A stretch of 64,000 nt of DNA from the NCBI RefSeq assembly GCF_018861735.1, contig NZ_JAHLEB010000014.1, forward strand, positions 36,399 to 100,398. Direction: 5' to 3'. Source of the stretch: Clostridium lacusfryxellense. GTDB lineage: Bacteria; Bacillota; Clostridia; Clostridiales; Clostridiaceae. Each line of letters opens with the position of its first letter. Position 1 is the first letter of the stretch. Below, piece after piece: positions 25,755-33,929 of the stretch. The notes under the pieces were generated by a model. That model saw nothing but the letters and a program-made list of their open reading frames with translations. It was not told the DNA's origin and did no database searches. The translations under genes and the position numbers were made by a program.

Positions 25755-26957
25755 CTATTTTAAATCTAATAAATGGCCCATTTTTTCCTTTTTAGTCTGC
25801 AAATAAAATCTGTCTTTTTCGTTATGATTCATCTCTATAGCTACTCTTTCAACTATTTCAATTCCATAACCTGAAATTCCTGTTATTTTTTTAGGATTAT
25901 TAGTCATTAGTCTTACCTTTGTAGCACCTAAGAGTTCTAATATTTGAGCTCCAATTCCATAATCCCTCATATCTACTGGGAAACCTAAAGCCAAATTCGC
26001 TTCTGCAGTATCCATTCCCTCATCTTGAAGACTATATGCTTTTAACTTATTAATTAGCCCTATTCCACGGCCTTCTTGTCTCATATAAAGCAAAATACCA
26101 TTTTCTTCTTTTGCTATAGCTTTCATTGCCGCATCATATTGTTCTCCACAATCGCATCTTCTAGATCCCAGTGCATCACCAGTAAGACACTCAGAATGTA
26201 CCCTTACAAGTACAGATTCAGTTTTTCTTACATCGCCTTTTACAAGTGCTACATGATGTTCTCCATTTACCTTATTCACAAATCCATAAATAGTAAATTC
26301 GCCATATCTAGTTGGCATTTTAGCCTGAGTAACCATTTCTACAAGGCATTCAGTTCTTCTTCGATATGCAATTAAATCTACAATAGTGATTATCTTTAAA
26401 TCGTGTTTTTCCACATAATCCATAAGCTCTGGTACCCTAGCCATTGATCCATCTTCATTCATAATTTCACAAATAACACCTGCAGGGTATAATCCAGCGA
26501 TCCTTGCTAAATCTACAGCTGCTTCTGTGTGACCATTTCTATTTAATACTCCGCCATCTCTTGCAGCTAATGGAAATACATGCCCTGGTCTATTAAAATC
26601 CTTTGCTGAAGATTCCGGGTCCAAAACCTTTAATATTGTAGTTGCTCTTTCTGCGGCAGATATACCTGTAGTAGTACCTACTGCATCAATAGACACAGAA
26701 AATGCTGTTCCATGTACATCTGTATTGTTTACAACCATGGAATTTATATTTAACTTATCTAATCTTTCCTTAACTATAGGCATGCATATAAGTCCACGAG
26801 CATATTTTGCCATAAAATTTATATTTTCTTGAGTCGCCATCTCGGCAGCTATAATTAAATCACCTTCATTTTCCCTATCTTCGTCATCCACTACAACAAC
26901 CATTTTACCGTTTTTAATGTCTTCCAAAGCTTCTTCTATAGTATTAAATTTATACAT
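25755..26957 (-). CDS. ribBA: Bifunctional 3,4-dihydroxy-2-butanone-4-phosphate synthase / GTP cyclohydrolase II
   Basis: A 400-residue fusion. The N-terminal RibB half (about 1-200) has [23 protein letters not shown], the [16 protein letters not shown] region and [13 protein letters not shown]. The C-terminal RibA half has the zinc site in [15 protein letters not shown] and the motif RQEGRGIGL. It makes both starting intermediates of riboflavin synthesis from ribulose-5-phosphate and GTP. It lies between ribE and ribH; its leader contains three tandem 17-bp repeats. Confidence 0.97.
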   Translation of the reverse strand: MYKFNTIEEALEDIKNGKMVVVVDDEDRENEGDLIIAAEMATQENINFMAKYARGLICMPIVKERLDKLNINSMVVNNTDVHGTAFSVSIDAVGTTTGISAAERATTILKVLDPESSAKDFNRPGHVFPLAARDGGVLNRNGHTEAAVDLARIAGLYPAGVICEIMNEDGSMARVPELMDYVEKHDLKIITIVDLIAYRRRTECLVEMVTQAKMPTRYGEFTIYGFVNKVNGEHHVALVKGDVRKTESVLVRVHSECLTGDALGSRRCDCGEQYDAAMKAIAKEENGILLYMRQEGRGIGLINKLKAYSLQDEGMDTAEANLALGFPVDMRDYGIGAQILELLGATKVRLMTNNPKKITGISGYGIEIVERVAIEMNHNEKDRFYLQTKKEKMGHLLDLK

Positions 26958-26974
26958 TTTGCCACCCCTTAGTT

Positions 26975-27025
26975 ATCATTTTCAATGCTTTATCATTTTC
27001 AATGCTTTATCATTTTCAATGCTTT
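26975..27025. repeat. Three tandem copies of a 17-bp unit
   Basis: ATCATTTTCAATGCTTT is repeated exactly three times head to tail (26975-26991, 26992-27008, 27009-27025) in the intercistronic space between ribE and ribBA. It is non-coding. The number of units is the sort that can vary between strains. Confidence 0.9.
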
Positions 27026-27065
27026 ATTATCTTGTACTATTATTTGCCTCACATATACATATTTA

Positions 27066-27713
27066 TTAAAATCCATTTTCCTCAAGGAAATTCATATTGA
27101 TAGACTTCTTTTCTTTTGGAGTATCTCCATATTTAAGCAGCTTTTCAATATACTTTGCCATCATATCGCATTCAAGGTTAACTACATCACCTATCTTCTT
27201 TATTAATAAAGTAGTTTCGCCTTTTGTATGAGGTATAATTGATACTTTGAAAATATCTTCATTAACATATGCTACAGTTAAACTAATACCATCAATTGCT
27301 ACTGAACCCCTTTGTACAATATATTTTAATATATCCTTTGAGGTTTCTACAGACACCCAAGTGGCATTTTCCTCATTGGTAAGATCTATAACAGTCCCTA
27401 TTCCATCAATATGACCACTTACTATATGTCCACCTATCCTATCGCTAGCCATTAATGCTCTTTCCAAATTAACATAGAAACCAGACTTTAATTTCCCTAA
27501 ATTACTGTTTCTTATAGTCTCTGCCATTACATCTACACTAAAGCTATTATTGTTGAACTCCGTTACTGTAAGACACACACCATTGGTGCTGATGCTATCA
27601 CCAATCTTTAAGCCACTCATTATTTTTTCACCTTTTATAGTAATTCTTGCAGACTTAGCACCTTTTACAATAGACTTTATCTCACCGATTTCCTCAATTA
27701 ACCCTGTAAACAT
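27066..27713 (-). CDS. ribE: Riboflavin synthase, alpha chain
   Basis: A 215-residue trimeric-type riboflavin synthase, which dismutates two lumazine molecules to riboflavin. It has two tandem lumazine-binding repeats: MFTGLIEEIGEI...GDSISTNGVCLTV at the start, and GGHIVSGHIDG...VAIDGISLTVAYV in the second half. Complete. AGGAGGTG precedes the ATG at 27713. Second gene of the riboflavin operon. Confidence 0.97.
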   Translation of the reverse strand: MFTGLIEEIGEIKSIVKGAKSARITIKGEKIMSGLKIGDSISTNGVCLTVTEFNNNSFSVDVMAETIRNSNLGKLKSGFYVNLERALMASDRIGGHIVSGHIDGIGTVIDLTNEENATWVSVETSKDILKYIVQRGSVAIDGISLTVAYVNEDIFKVSIIPHTKGETTLLIKKIGDVVNLECDMMAKYIEKLLKYGDTPKEKKSINMNFLEENGF

Positions 27714-27756
27714 GTTATCACCTCCTTTAACTTTAACTTTAATTTTAATATAATTA

Positions 27757-28854
27757 TTATGATTTCTTTATGTATCCCTCTATCATAATGTCTTCGTTAA
27801 ATCTAGATACCAACGTATCAGTAAGTAAAATAGAATCTTTGACATATTTAATTCCTACGCCGCCCACTGGAGTTTTTCCAGAAGTTCCACCAAATATTTT
27901 TGGAGATATAAATGAAATTACTTTATCAACAATGCCTTCATTGAGTGCTGAATAATTTAATGTGCTTCCACCTTCAAGTAGGATACTGTCTATTCCCATA
28001 TCGCCGAGTGATCCCATTAAGTAATTTAAATTCACCCATTTATTTTCACTTGGAGTCACTATAACTTGTGCCCCTTTTTTCTTAATAGCCTCAATTTTAG
28101 TACTATCTGCAAATTTTGTTGTGACTATAATTGTTTTTACCTTGTCATCACATATAAGCACCTTTGAATCTAACGGCACCTTGGCTGTACTATCTATAAT
28201 TATTCTTATAGGGTTTTTGCTTATTTTACCTTCTCTTCTAGTCGTAAGTTCTGGATCATCTGCGAGTACTGTTCCAATTCCCACCATAATCCCAGTTACC
28301 ATATGCCTTAACTCATGCACATATGCTCTAGATTTTTCATTACTTATCCACTTTGAATCCTCAGTTGAAGTGGATATTTTACCATCTAATGTCATAGCAG
28401 TTTTCATAATACAAAACGGCTTTTTCTTAGTTATGTATTTTATAAATATCTCATTAGTCTTTTCTATTTCCTTTTCCATTATGCCTTTAATAACTTCTAT
28501 CCCATTATTTTTTAAAATATCTATGCCCCTACCTGCAACTAATGGATTAGGATCTACCATTCCAACTACAACCTTAGATATTTTATTCTTTACTATAGCT
28601 TCAGCGCAAGGTGGCGTTTTACCATAATGTGCGCAAGGCTCCAAAGTTACATATATTGTCGCACCTTCTACGTCCCCTGTGGCATTCTTAAAAGCATTTA
28701 CTTCCGCGTGAGGTCCACCAAAATATTCATGATATCCTTCACCTATTATCTTGTTATCTTTTACAATAACAGCACCAACCATTGGATTAGGGTTTACTAG
28801 TCCCATTCCTTTTTTTGATAATTCAAGTGCCCTTGCCATATAATAATTGTCCAA
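27757..28854 (-). CDS. ribD: Bifunctional pyrimidine deaminase/reductase RibD
   Basis: A 365-residue two-domain enzyme of riboflavin synthesis. The N-terminal deaminase has the zinc site HAEVNA and PCAHYGKTPPCAEA (residues about 49-85). The C-terminal reductase has AMTLDGKIST, the GIGTVLADDPELTTR loop and ILLEGGSTLNYSAL. It starts with TTG at 28854 behind AGGGGTGAT. First structural gene of the operon, about 95 bp below the riboswitch terminator. Confidence 0.96.
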   Translation of the reverse strand: MDNYYMARALELSKKGMGLVNPNPMVGAVIVKDNKIIGEGYHEYFGGPHAEVNAFKNATGDVEGATIYVTLEPCAHYGKTPPCAEAIVKNKISKVVVGMVDPNPLVAGRGIDILKNNGIEVIKGIMEKEIEKTNEIFIKYITKKKPFCIMKTAMTLDGKISTSTEDSKWISNEKSRAYVHELRHMVTGIMVGIGTVLADDPELTTRREGKISKNPIRIIIDSTAKVPLDSKVLICDDKVKTIIVTTKFADSTKIEAIKKKGAQVIVTPSENKWVNLNYLMGSLGDMGIDSILLEGGSTLNYSALNEGIVDKVISFISPKIFGGTSGKTPVGGVGIKYVKDSILLTDTLVSRFNEDIMIEGYIKKS

Positions 28855-28941
28855 TTTATCACCCCTAATTATTAAATTGTGGTGCTAATCTTCTTTAGTC
28901 TCTTTTCTTAGTATGTATTGTTTTAATAAAATAAAACATTA

Positions 28942-28980
28942 AATCAATAAAAGCCCTGAAAACAATGTTTTCAGGGCTTA
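28942..28980 (-). terminator. Riboswitch expression-platform terminator upstream of ribD
   Basis: A perfect palindromic hairpin (AAGCCCTGAAAACA / TGTTTTCAGGGCTT, 28951-28979), followed on the minus strand by UUUUAUUGAUUU. It lies between the FMN aptamer and ribD, as expected for FMN-dependent termination. Confidence 0.88.
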
Positions 28981-29050
28981 ATAAGCTAATTACTCATTTA
29001 GTTATAAGCACCTAGGTACTGCTAACTACATGTGAACTCAAAATACAAAA

Positions 29051-29083
29051 GCATTTATTAACTATAATTCATTGTTAATAAAT
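29051..29083 (-). promoter_or_regulatory. Extra hairpin between FMN aptamer and terminator
   Basis: A perfect 11-bp inverted repeat (CATTTATTAAC / GTTAATAAATG) lies in the unusually long stretch between aptamer and terminator. It has no U-run. It may take part in the antiterminator switch or be a pause site; this is inference. Confidence 0.5.
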
Positions 29084-29111
29084 GAAAATCTGCTATATTT
29101 ATCATCATTCT

Positions 29112-29223
29112 TCTCCTTCTCTCATCCAGACTTTACTGTCGGCTCTGGAATTTATACCAGATCTACCTTTCGGCTCGCGGGCTATACCGCCGGTTAGGAA
29201 TTACACCTACCCTGAAGGATCTA
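29112..29223 (-). ncRNA. FMN riboswitch (RFN element)
   Basis: The minus strand reads GGATCC-like closing helix sequence, then the hallmark CTTCAGGGTAGGTG, AACCGGCGGTATAGCCCGCG, AGCCGAAAGGT, and CCGACAGTAAAGTCTGGATG, ending GAGAAGGAGAA. These are the conserved loops of the six-stem FMN aptamer. It controls ribD-ribE-ribBA-ribH: FMN binding should favour the terminator at 28942-28980. Confidence 0.96.
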
Positions 29224-29239
29224 TTCAATTTTCAACTTA

Positions 29240-29268
29240 AGAGTAACACTTTGTTATTTTTGTGTCAA
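29240..29268 (-). promoter_or_regulatory. Sigma-A-type promoter of the riboflavin operon
   Basis: On the minus strand TTGACA (29268-29263) is separated by 17 bp from TACTCT (29245-29240), starting transcription just before the FMN aptamer. Confidence 0.65.
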
Positions 29269-29398
29269 GTAAATTTATTTTATATTATAATTAATTAATC
29301 AGAATATTATGTATAATATTTATTTCAATTTTATGCTTTACAAAGTTAACGTGATAAAGTAAAATAAGGTTAATAGGATTTATGAAGGAGTGTTTAAT

Positions 29399-30202
29399 AT
29401 GAAATTTAAATTAAAGTTATTAATTGTGGCAATACTTTCAACTGCTATTTTAGCTGGCTGCAGCAGCAAGCCAACTACCGATAATTCTTTAGCTGATTTA
29501 AAAGAAAAAAAAGAACTTATAATTGGTCTTGATGATAATTTCCCACCAATGGGTTTTAGAGATGATAAAGGTGAAATTGTAGGGTTCGATATTGATATGG
29601 CAAAAGAAGTAGGTAAGAGACTCGGAGTTAAAGTAACATTTAAGCCTGTAGAGTGGGACGGAATTATATTGAGTTTAAATAATAAAGACATCGACGTTAT
29701 ATGGAATGGGCTCACAATAACAGATAAGAGAAAAGAGCAAATTGCTTTTTCTAAAGTATACCTTCAAAATAAGCAGATAATTGTTGTGAGGAGCGATTCA
29801 ACTATAAAAAATAAAACCAACTTAAAAGATACAAAAGTAGGACTTCAATTGGGAAGCAGTAGTGAAACTGCCCTCGCTAAGGATTCCTCTCTTACTGATT
29901 CATTAAAAGAGGTTAAAAAATATTCAAACAACACAGAAGCACTATTAGATCTAAATGCAAAACGAATTGACGCTGTAGTAGTTGATGAGGTAGTTGGAAG
30001 ATATTATGTTAGTAAAAAACCAAATGACTATAAAGTTCTTGATGATAATCTTGGCGTTGAGGATTATGGCGTAGGTATTAGAAAAAATGATACAAGCCTT
30101 ACTTCTGAAATAGATAAACTTTTAGAAGAAATGAAAAAAGATGGCACATCAAATACTATATCCCAAAAATGGTTTGGCAAAGACATAACTTTCAAAGAAT
30201 AA
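29399..30202 (+). CDS. Amino-acid ABC transporter substrate-binding lipoprotein
   Basis: A 267-residue SBP_bac_3 protein. It has a signal peptide with lipobox (ILAGC, Cys at about residue 21), then the polar amino-acid binding signature GLDDNFPPMGFRDDKGEIVGFDID and NGLTITDKRKEQIAFS. It binds a polar amino acid or cystine outside the cell for the permease and ATPase that follow. AAGGAG precedes the ATG at 29399; the GTG at 29390 overlaps that site. A strong hairpin follows the stop. Substrate cannot be fixed from sequence. Confidence 0.92.
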   Translation: MKFKLKLLIVAILSTAILAGCSSKPTTDNSLADLKEKKELIIGLDDNFPPMGFRDDKGEIVGFDIDMAKEVGKRLGVKVTFKPVEWDGIILSLNNKDIDVIWNGLTITDKRKEQIAFSKVYLQNKQIIVVRSDSTIKNKTNLKDTKVGLQLGSSSETALAKDSSLTDSLKEVKKYSNNTEALLDLNAKRIDAVVVDEVVGRYYVSKKPNDYKVLDDNLGVEDYGVGIRKNDTSLTSEIDKLLEEMKKDGTSNTISQKWFGKDITFKE

Positions 30203-30205
30203 TAT

Positions 30206-30244
30206 AATACTCAAACATTACCTTTATGTAATGTTTGAGTATTA
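30206..30244 (+). terminator. Intercistronic hairpin after the substrate-binding gene
   Basis: A perfect 16-bp stem (AATACTCAAACATTAC / GTAATGTTTGAGTATT, 30208-30243). The sequence after it repeats TTTGAGTATTAAT-like strings without a true U-run. It may reduce read-through to the permease or protect the upstream mRNA. Confidence 0.6.
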
Positions 30245-30326
30245 ATGTTTTAGTATTAATATTTGAGTATTAATAAAGAATGTGCAATAATTATAATCAT
30301 GGAATTTTTCTAAAGGAGTGTTATAT

Positions 30327-30968
30327 TTGGCTAATTATATAGACGTTACAACATACATTTTAAAGGGGAGCATATTTACAATTGAATTGTATTTAGCAAC
30401 AATAGTTTTTTGTTTACCTCTTGGAATACTAGGTGCACTAATTAAAGTCTCAAATTTAAAAATACTTGGCAAAGTTGTGGACTTTTATACCTGGTTGTTC
30501 CGTGGAACTCCTTTGCTTCTTCAACTTTTTTTCACGTATTTTGGACTACCTATTATAGGTATTAGATTCTCTCCTTTTACTGCAGCAGCCCTTACCTTTT
30601 CTCTGAATTACGGAGCTTATTTTACAGAAATATTCCGGTCTGGTATTCAGTCTATAGATAAAGGTCAATATGAAGCTGCAAAAGTTTTAGGAATGAATTA
30701 TAGACAAACTATGACTAAGATAATCCTTCCACAAGCCTTTAAACGAATAATCCCTCCAACATGCAATGAAGCTATTACTTTAGTTAAAGATACTGCCTTA
30801 GTAGCTGCAATTGGGTTACAAGATTTACTAAGAGCTGCTAGAGAAATTGTAACTAGAGATTTTACAATAACTCCTTTTTTTATTGCCGCAATTATATATT
30901 TACTATTTACATCTCTAATTGTAATGGCCTTTAGAAAGCTTGAAAAAAAATATTCAATTTATGAATAA
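30327..30968 (+). CDS. Amino-acid ABC transporter permease (HisM/GlnP family)
   Basis: A 213-residue permease with about five helices, the family EAA-loop region (YEAAKVLGMNYRQTMTKIIL), and the preceding FRGTPLLLQLFFTYFGLP signature. The TTG at 30327 lies 8 nt after AAAGGAG; the GTG at 30318 overlaps that site. It works with the binding protein upstream and the ATPase downstream. A 189-bp family-2 repeat element separates it from the ATPase gene. Confidence 0.92.
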   Translation: MANYIDVTTYILKGSIFTIELYLATIVFCLPLGILGALIKVSNLKILGKVVDFYTWLFRGTPLLLQLFFTYFGLPIIGIRFSPFTAAALTFSLNYGAYFTEIFRSGIQSIDKGQYEAAKVLGMNYRQTMTKIILPQAFKRIIPPTCNEAITLVKDTALVAAIGLQDLLRAAREIVTRDFTITPFFIAAIIYLLFTSLIVMAFRKLEKKYSIYE

Positions 30969-30972
30969 AAAG

Positions 30973-31161
30973 AAAAAAGTATATATTACTAGTAATACTT
31001 TCATTTCACTAAGAACTACTAATTATATTTTAATTAAGCTACTAAAAACCATAAACTCGCTGTCGCTCAAACATATGTTTTTCTTAACGTAGCCTAATTA
31101 AAATATAATAAGAAGTTCTAGAGCTTATTCAAATGCATTATACGTAATATATACTTTTTTT
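30973..31161. repeat. Foldback intergenic element, family 2, copy D
   Basis: About 189 bp of non-coding DNA that folds back on itself. The ends AAAAAAGTATATATTAC and the complement at 31145-31161, and an inner arm pair (TAATTATATTTTAATTA.GCTAC and complement, 31020-31042 and 31086-31109), are inverted repeats. The centre (31053-31071) reads TTTGAGCGACAGCGAGTTT on the minus strand, a perfect mirror repeat. A homologous copy lies in the opposite orientation at 61303-61537. It sits inside an ABC transporter operon. Confidence 0.75.
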
Positions 31162-31224
31162 GCGATTGAAAATATTTGTTAGCAAATAAGAATTTTAAAT
31201 GGAATTGAAGGATGGTGTTCTACA

Positions 31225-32001
31225 ATGGATTTACTTAAGATTTCCGAAGTAACTAAAAGTTTTGATGAAAATCAAGTTTTAAAGAATGTCTCCTTAAGTC
31301 TAAAAAAGGGAGAGGTAATATCAATTATTGGTCCTTCTGGCTCTGGAAAAAGCACTCTTCTTAGGTGCATAAGTGGCCTTGAACATATGGATAGTGGCAT
31401 GATTGAATTTAATGGTATTACTATTGAAGAAGCTAAAAATAAAACAGATGTTAAAGTAGTTAATAAAAATGTTAAAGTAATTAATAAAATAGAAGCCGTT
31501 AATGCTTCTAAAAAAATAGGAATGGTTTTTCAAAACTTTAATTTATTCCCTCATAAAACCGTTCTGGAGAATATAATTGAAGCTCCTATTCTAGTAAATA
31601 AGATATCTAAAAAAGATGCTATCGCCATTGCAGAAAAACTACTTATAAAAGTAGATTTACTAGATAAAATTAATTCTTATCCTTGTACCCTTTCTGGTGG
31701 GCAAAAGCAAAGAATTGCTATAGCTAGGTGCCTTGCTATGAACCCAGAGTTAATTCTATTTGATGAACCAACTTCTGCATTAGATCCTAGATTAGTTGGT
31801 GAAGTATTGAAGGTAATTAGGGCTCTTGCCATTGAAAAAATATCCCTAATTGTTGTTACCCACGAGATGCAATTTGCTAGGGAAATTTCAGATAGAATTA
31901 TTTTTATGGAAAATGGAGAAATTTTAGAAAATTCCACTCCTGAATTATTATTTTCAAATCCTGAACATGAAAGAATAAAACAATTTCTTAGTTTGTCATA
32001 A
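31225..32001 (+). CDS. Amino-acid ABC transporter ATP-binding protein with a short insert
   Basis: A 258-residue ATPase of the polar amino-acid importer family. Walker A is GPSGSGKST (about 35-43), then Q-loop MVFQNFNLFPHKT, signature LSGGQKQRIAIARCLA, Walker B ILFDEPTSALDPRL and switch VVTHEMQFA. Residues about 72-96, just before the Q-loop, contain an extra Lys/Asn/Val-rich stretch encoded in part by a 21-bp tandem duplication (31450-31470 and 31471-31491, VKVVNKN then VKVINKI). The reading frame is kept. The gene completes the binding protein-permease-ATPase set. Confidence 0.92.
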   Translation: MDLLKISEVTKSFDENQVLKNVSLSLKKGEVISIIGPSGSGKSTLLRCISGLEHMDSGMIEFNGITIEEAKNKTDVKVVNKNVKVINKIEAVNASKKIGMVFQNFNLFPHKTVLENIIEAPILVNKISKKDAIAIAEKLLIKVDLLDKINSYPCTLSGGQKQRIAIARCLAMNPELILFDEPTSALDPRLVGEVLKVIRALAIEKISLIVVTHEMQFAREISDRIIFMENGEILENSTPELLFSNPEHERIKQFLSLS

Positions 32002-32016
32002 AATAGTATTATCAAA

Positions 32017-32057
32017 AACCAGTAGGTCTGATTAATAAGGCTTACTGGCTTTTTTGC
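32017..32057 (+). terminator. Terminator after the amino-acid ABC ATPase gene
   Basis: The inverted repeat CCAGTAGG...CTTACTGG (32019-32048), preceded by A5 and followed by six T. Confidence 0.85.
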
Positions 32058-32218
32058 TAATAAATACTATTATAACTTTAATTCCCGGGAAATATGCTCT
32101 TTACCATACTATACGAGTATCTAATTTTTTATTCTACATAAGAATTTGTCTTTAGCTGTATAAATATACTACCATTTTATGTTAGAATATTGTACATATA
32201 CTAAAAAGGAGTGGTCTA

Positions 32219-33418
32219 GTGATAAAAAGAAAAAGCGCTATGAACATAAGTCAAAAAAATAAACATAAGCTTTCACCTGAAATTATAATTTTTCTTGTTT
32301 TTGTAGTGGTAACATTTGTAGTTGGAATTATAGCAGGTAGGTCCTCAAATACGTATTTAGAAGGTTTTATGAATCAACATGTTAAAAGTGACAATATGTT
32401 TCTGGAGTTACTTAATTTTTATATGATTTTCATTATATTCGGTTTAGGATTTGTAACACATATTGTTATTCACGAAGCCGGTCACCTTATTTTCGGACTT
32501 ATGACTGGTTATTCTTTTGTATCCTTTAGAATTGGTTCCCTTACTTTTATTAAAGAAAATAAAAAGTGGAAACTTAAGAAATTCAACATACCAGGAACAG
32601 CAGGACAATGTCTTATGATGCCTCCAGATTTAGACGATGGGAATTTCCCCTTAGTTATATATAATTTAGGTGGAGTTATAATGAATCTAATAACAGCTAT
32701 AGCCGCTATATTAATTGCAATTTTTGCAAAAGGGATTACATACCCAATAGATGCCATATTAGTTATATTTGGTGCAGCAGGAATACTTATAGCCATCACT
32801 AATGGGGTTCCAATTAGAATTCTTCGAGTTCCTAATGATGCGTATAATGTACTATCATTGCTAAAAAGTGAAGACTCTAGAAACGCATTTTATCTCCAGC
32901 TTAAAGTCAATGGACTACAAAGCCAAGGCACCAGAATTAAGGACATGCCCCTTGAAATTTTCAAGTTAAAAGAAAATGTTGATCTTTGTAATCCACTTAA
33001 TACATCTATTAGACTAATGGAATATACTTGGTATTTAGACAATATGGACTTTTATAGAGCAAAACAATGTATTGACTCCTTTGTACCCTACATTGACAAA
33101 GTTGTGTCAATATTTAAATTTGAAATCAATTGTGAACGAATTTTTTTAGAGATTACTAATAATTGCGATAAAACTTTTATTGATGATTTGTATGATAAAA
33201 ATCTTAAAAAATATATAAAGGCAGCAAAATTTATGATTGGCAAGAAAAGACTTCTTATGGCTTATGAGGGTTTTTATAATAAAGATAAAATTAAGGCTTT
33301 GAAATATTATGAAGAAACAAAACAGTTGGCTAAAAGCTATCCAGTAAAAGGTGAAGCTGATATGGAGCTAATGCTTGTAGATTGGATTAAAGAAAATTTA
33401 GATGATATTATTGTTTAG
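32219..33418 (+). CDS. M50-like membrane metallopeptidase, function unknown
   Basis: A 399-residue protein. Residues 1-60 hold a basic start and one helix; a second hydrophobic segment leads into HEAGHLIFGLMTGY (about residues 86-99), the zinc HExxH motif of site-2-protease-like enzymes. NLGGVIMNLITAI (about 150-162) matches the conserved GPxxN helix. VPNDAYNVLSLLKS (about 205-218) sits where the third motif (ND/DG) supplies a zinc ligand; here the Asp is kept but the usual following Gly is Ala. The C-terminal half (about 225-399) is soluble, helical and TPR-like. The GTG at 32219 follows AAGGAG. Substrate unknown. Confidence 0.75.
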   Translation: MIKRKSAMNISQKNKHKLSPEIIIFLVFVVVTFVVGIIAGRSSNTYLEGFMNQHVKSDNMFLELLNFYMIFIIFGLGFVTHIVIHEAGHLIFGLMTGYSFVSFRIGSLTFIKENKKWKLKKFNIPGTAGQCLMMPPDLDDGNFPLVIYNLGGVIMNLITAIAAILIAIFAKGITYPIDAILVIFGAAGILIAITNGVPIRILRVPNDAYNVLSLLKSEDSRNAFYLQLKVNGLQSQGTRIKDMPLEIFKLKENVDLCNPLNTSIRLMEYTWYLDNMDFYRAKQCIDSFVPYIDKVVSIFKFEINCERIFLEITNNCDKTFIDDLYDKNLKKYIKAAKFMIGKKRLLMAYEGFYNKDKIKALKYYEETKQLAKSYPVKGEADMELMLVDWIKENLDDIIV

Positions 33419-33456
33419 CATTCTTTATTATTAATTCCATAGTTATTTAATAGGTT

Positions 33457-33503
33457 TCCGTTGCAACACATTACTATGTTGCAATGGGCACATTAGTTTT
33501 TAT
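33457..33503 (+). terminator. Probable terminator after the M50-like gene
   Basis: An 11-bp stem (CCGTTGCAACA / TGTTGCAATGG, 33459-33487, one G-U pair) is followed after 9 nt by a T-rich stretch. It overlaps the 3' end of the convergent gene. Confidence 0.5.
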
Positions 33504-33888
33504 TAGAACTAGCAAACCCACCTCTGCAAAGATATAACTGACCTATACTTAAAAGCAAAAATTCCACCGTTGCCATGTACCATTCGCCCAGAACTATTAC
33601 TTGAACAATAAGGCTAACAAGCAATAAAGCTCCCATTATAGCCGATGCAACCCAATACCTTTTATTTCCTTTTTTCAAGCTAAATATAGATGCTACAATA
33701 TTGCCTATTCCAAATAATAAAATTGCAATAATGCCCGGGATAAACCAGCTATGAAAAGGAATTTTGGATATCCATTCTTTTGGATATTCAGTAAACATCC
33801 CACTTATCATAACTCCTCCCATATAAATAGCTCCAACTGCTAACATCATGTCATAAATTCCTAATAAATTCATATTTATTTTTTTCAA
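33493..33888 (-). CDS. Membrane protein of unknown function
   Basis: A 131-residue protein, not recognised, with four hydrophobic helices and two tryptophan-containing outward loops (EYPKEWISKIPFHSW and GEWYMA). The TTG at 33888 follows GGGGAGG with good spacing. It lies 41 bp downstream of the DUF4173-like gene on the same strand and is probably co-transcribed with it. Confidence 0.65.
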   Translation of the reverse strand: MKKINMNLLGIYDMMLAVGAIYMGGVMISGMFTEYPKEWISKIPFHSWFIPGIIAILLFGIGNIVASIFSLKKGNKRYWVASAIMGALLLVSLIVQVIVLGEWYMATVEFLLLSIGQLYLCRGGFASSNKN

Positions 33889-33929
33889 TGTACTTTACCT
33901 CCCCTTAAAAAAGATATTCGATCATTATA

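Noticed and set aside
26975..27025. Three tandem repeats as a CRISPR array
   Set aside because: The units are 17 bp and directly adjacent, with no spacers and no cas genes in the window.
28121..28627. 168-codon rightward frame antisense to ribD
   Set aside because: Composition is the mirror of ribD coding sequence; there is no ribosome binding site and ribD is unambiguous.
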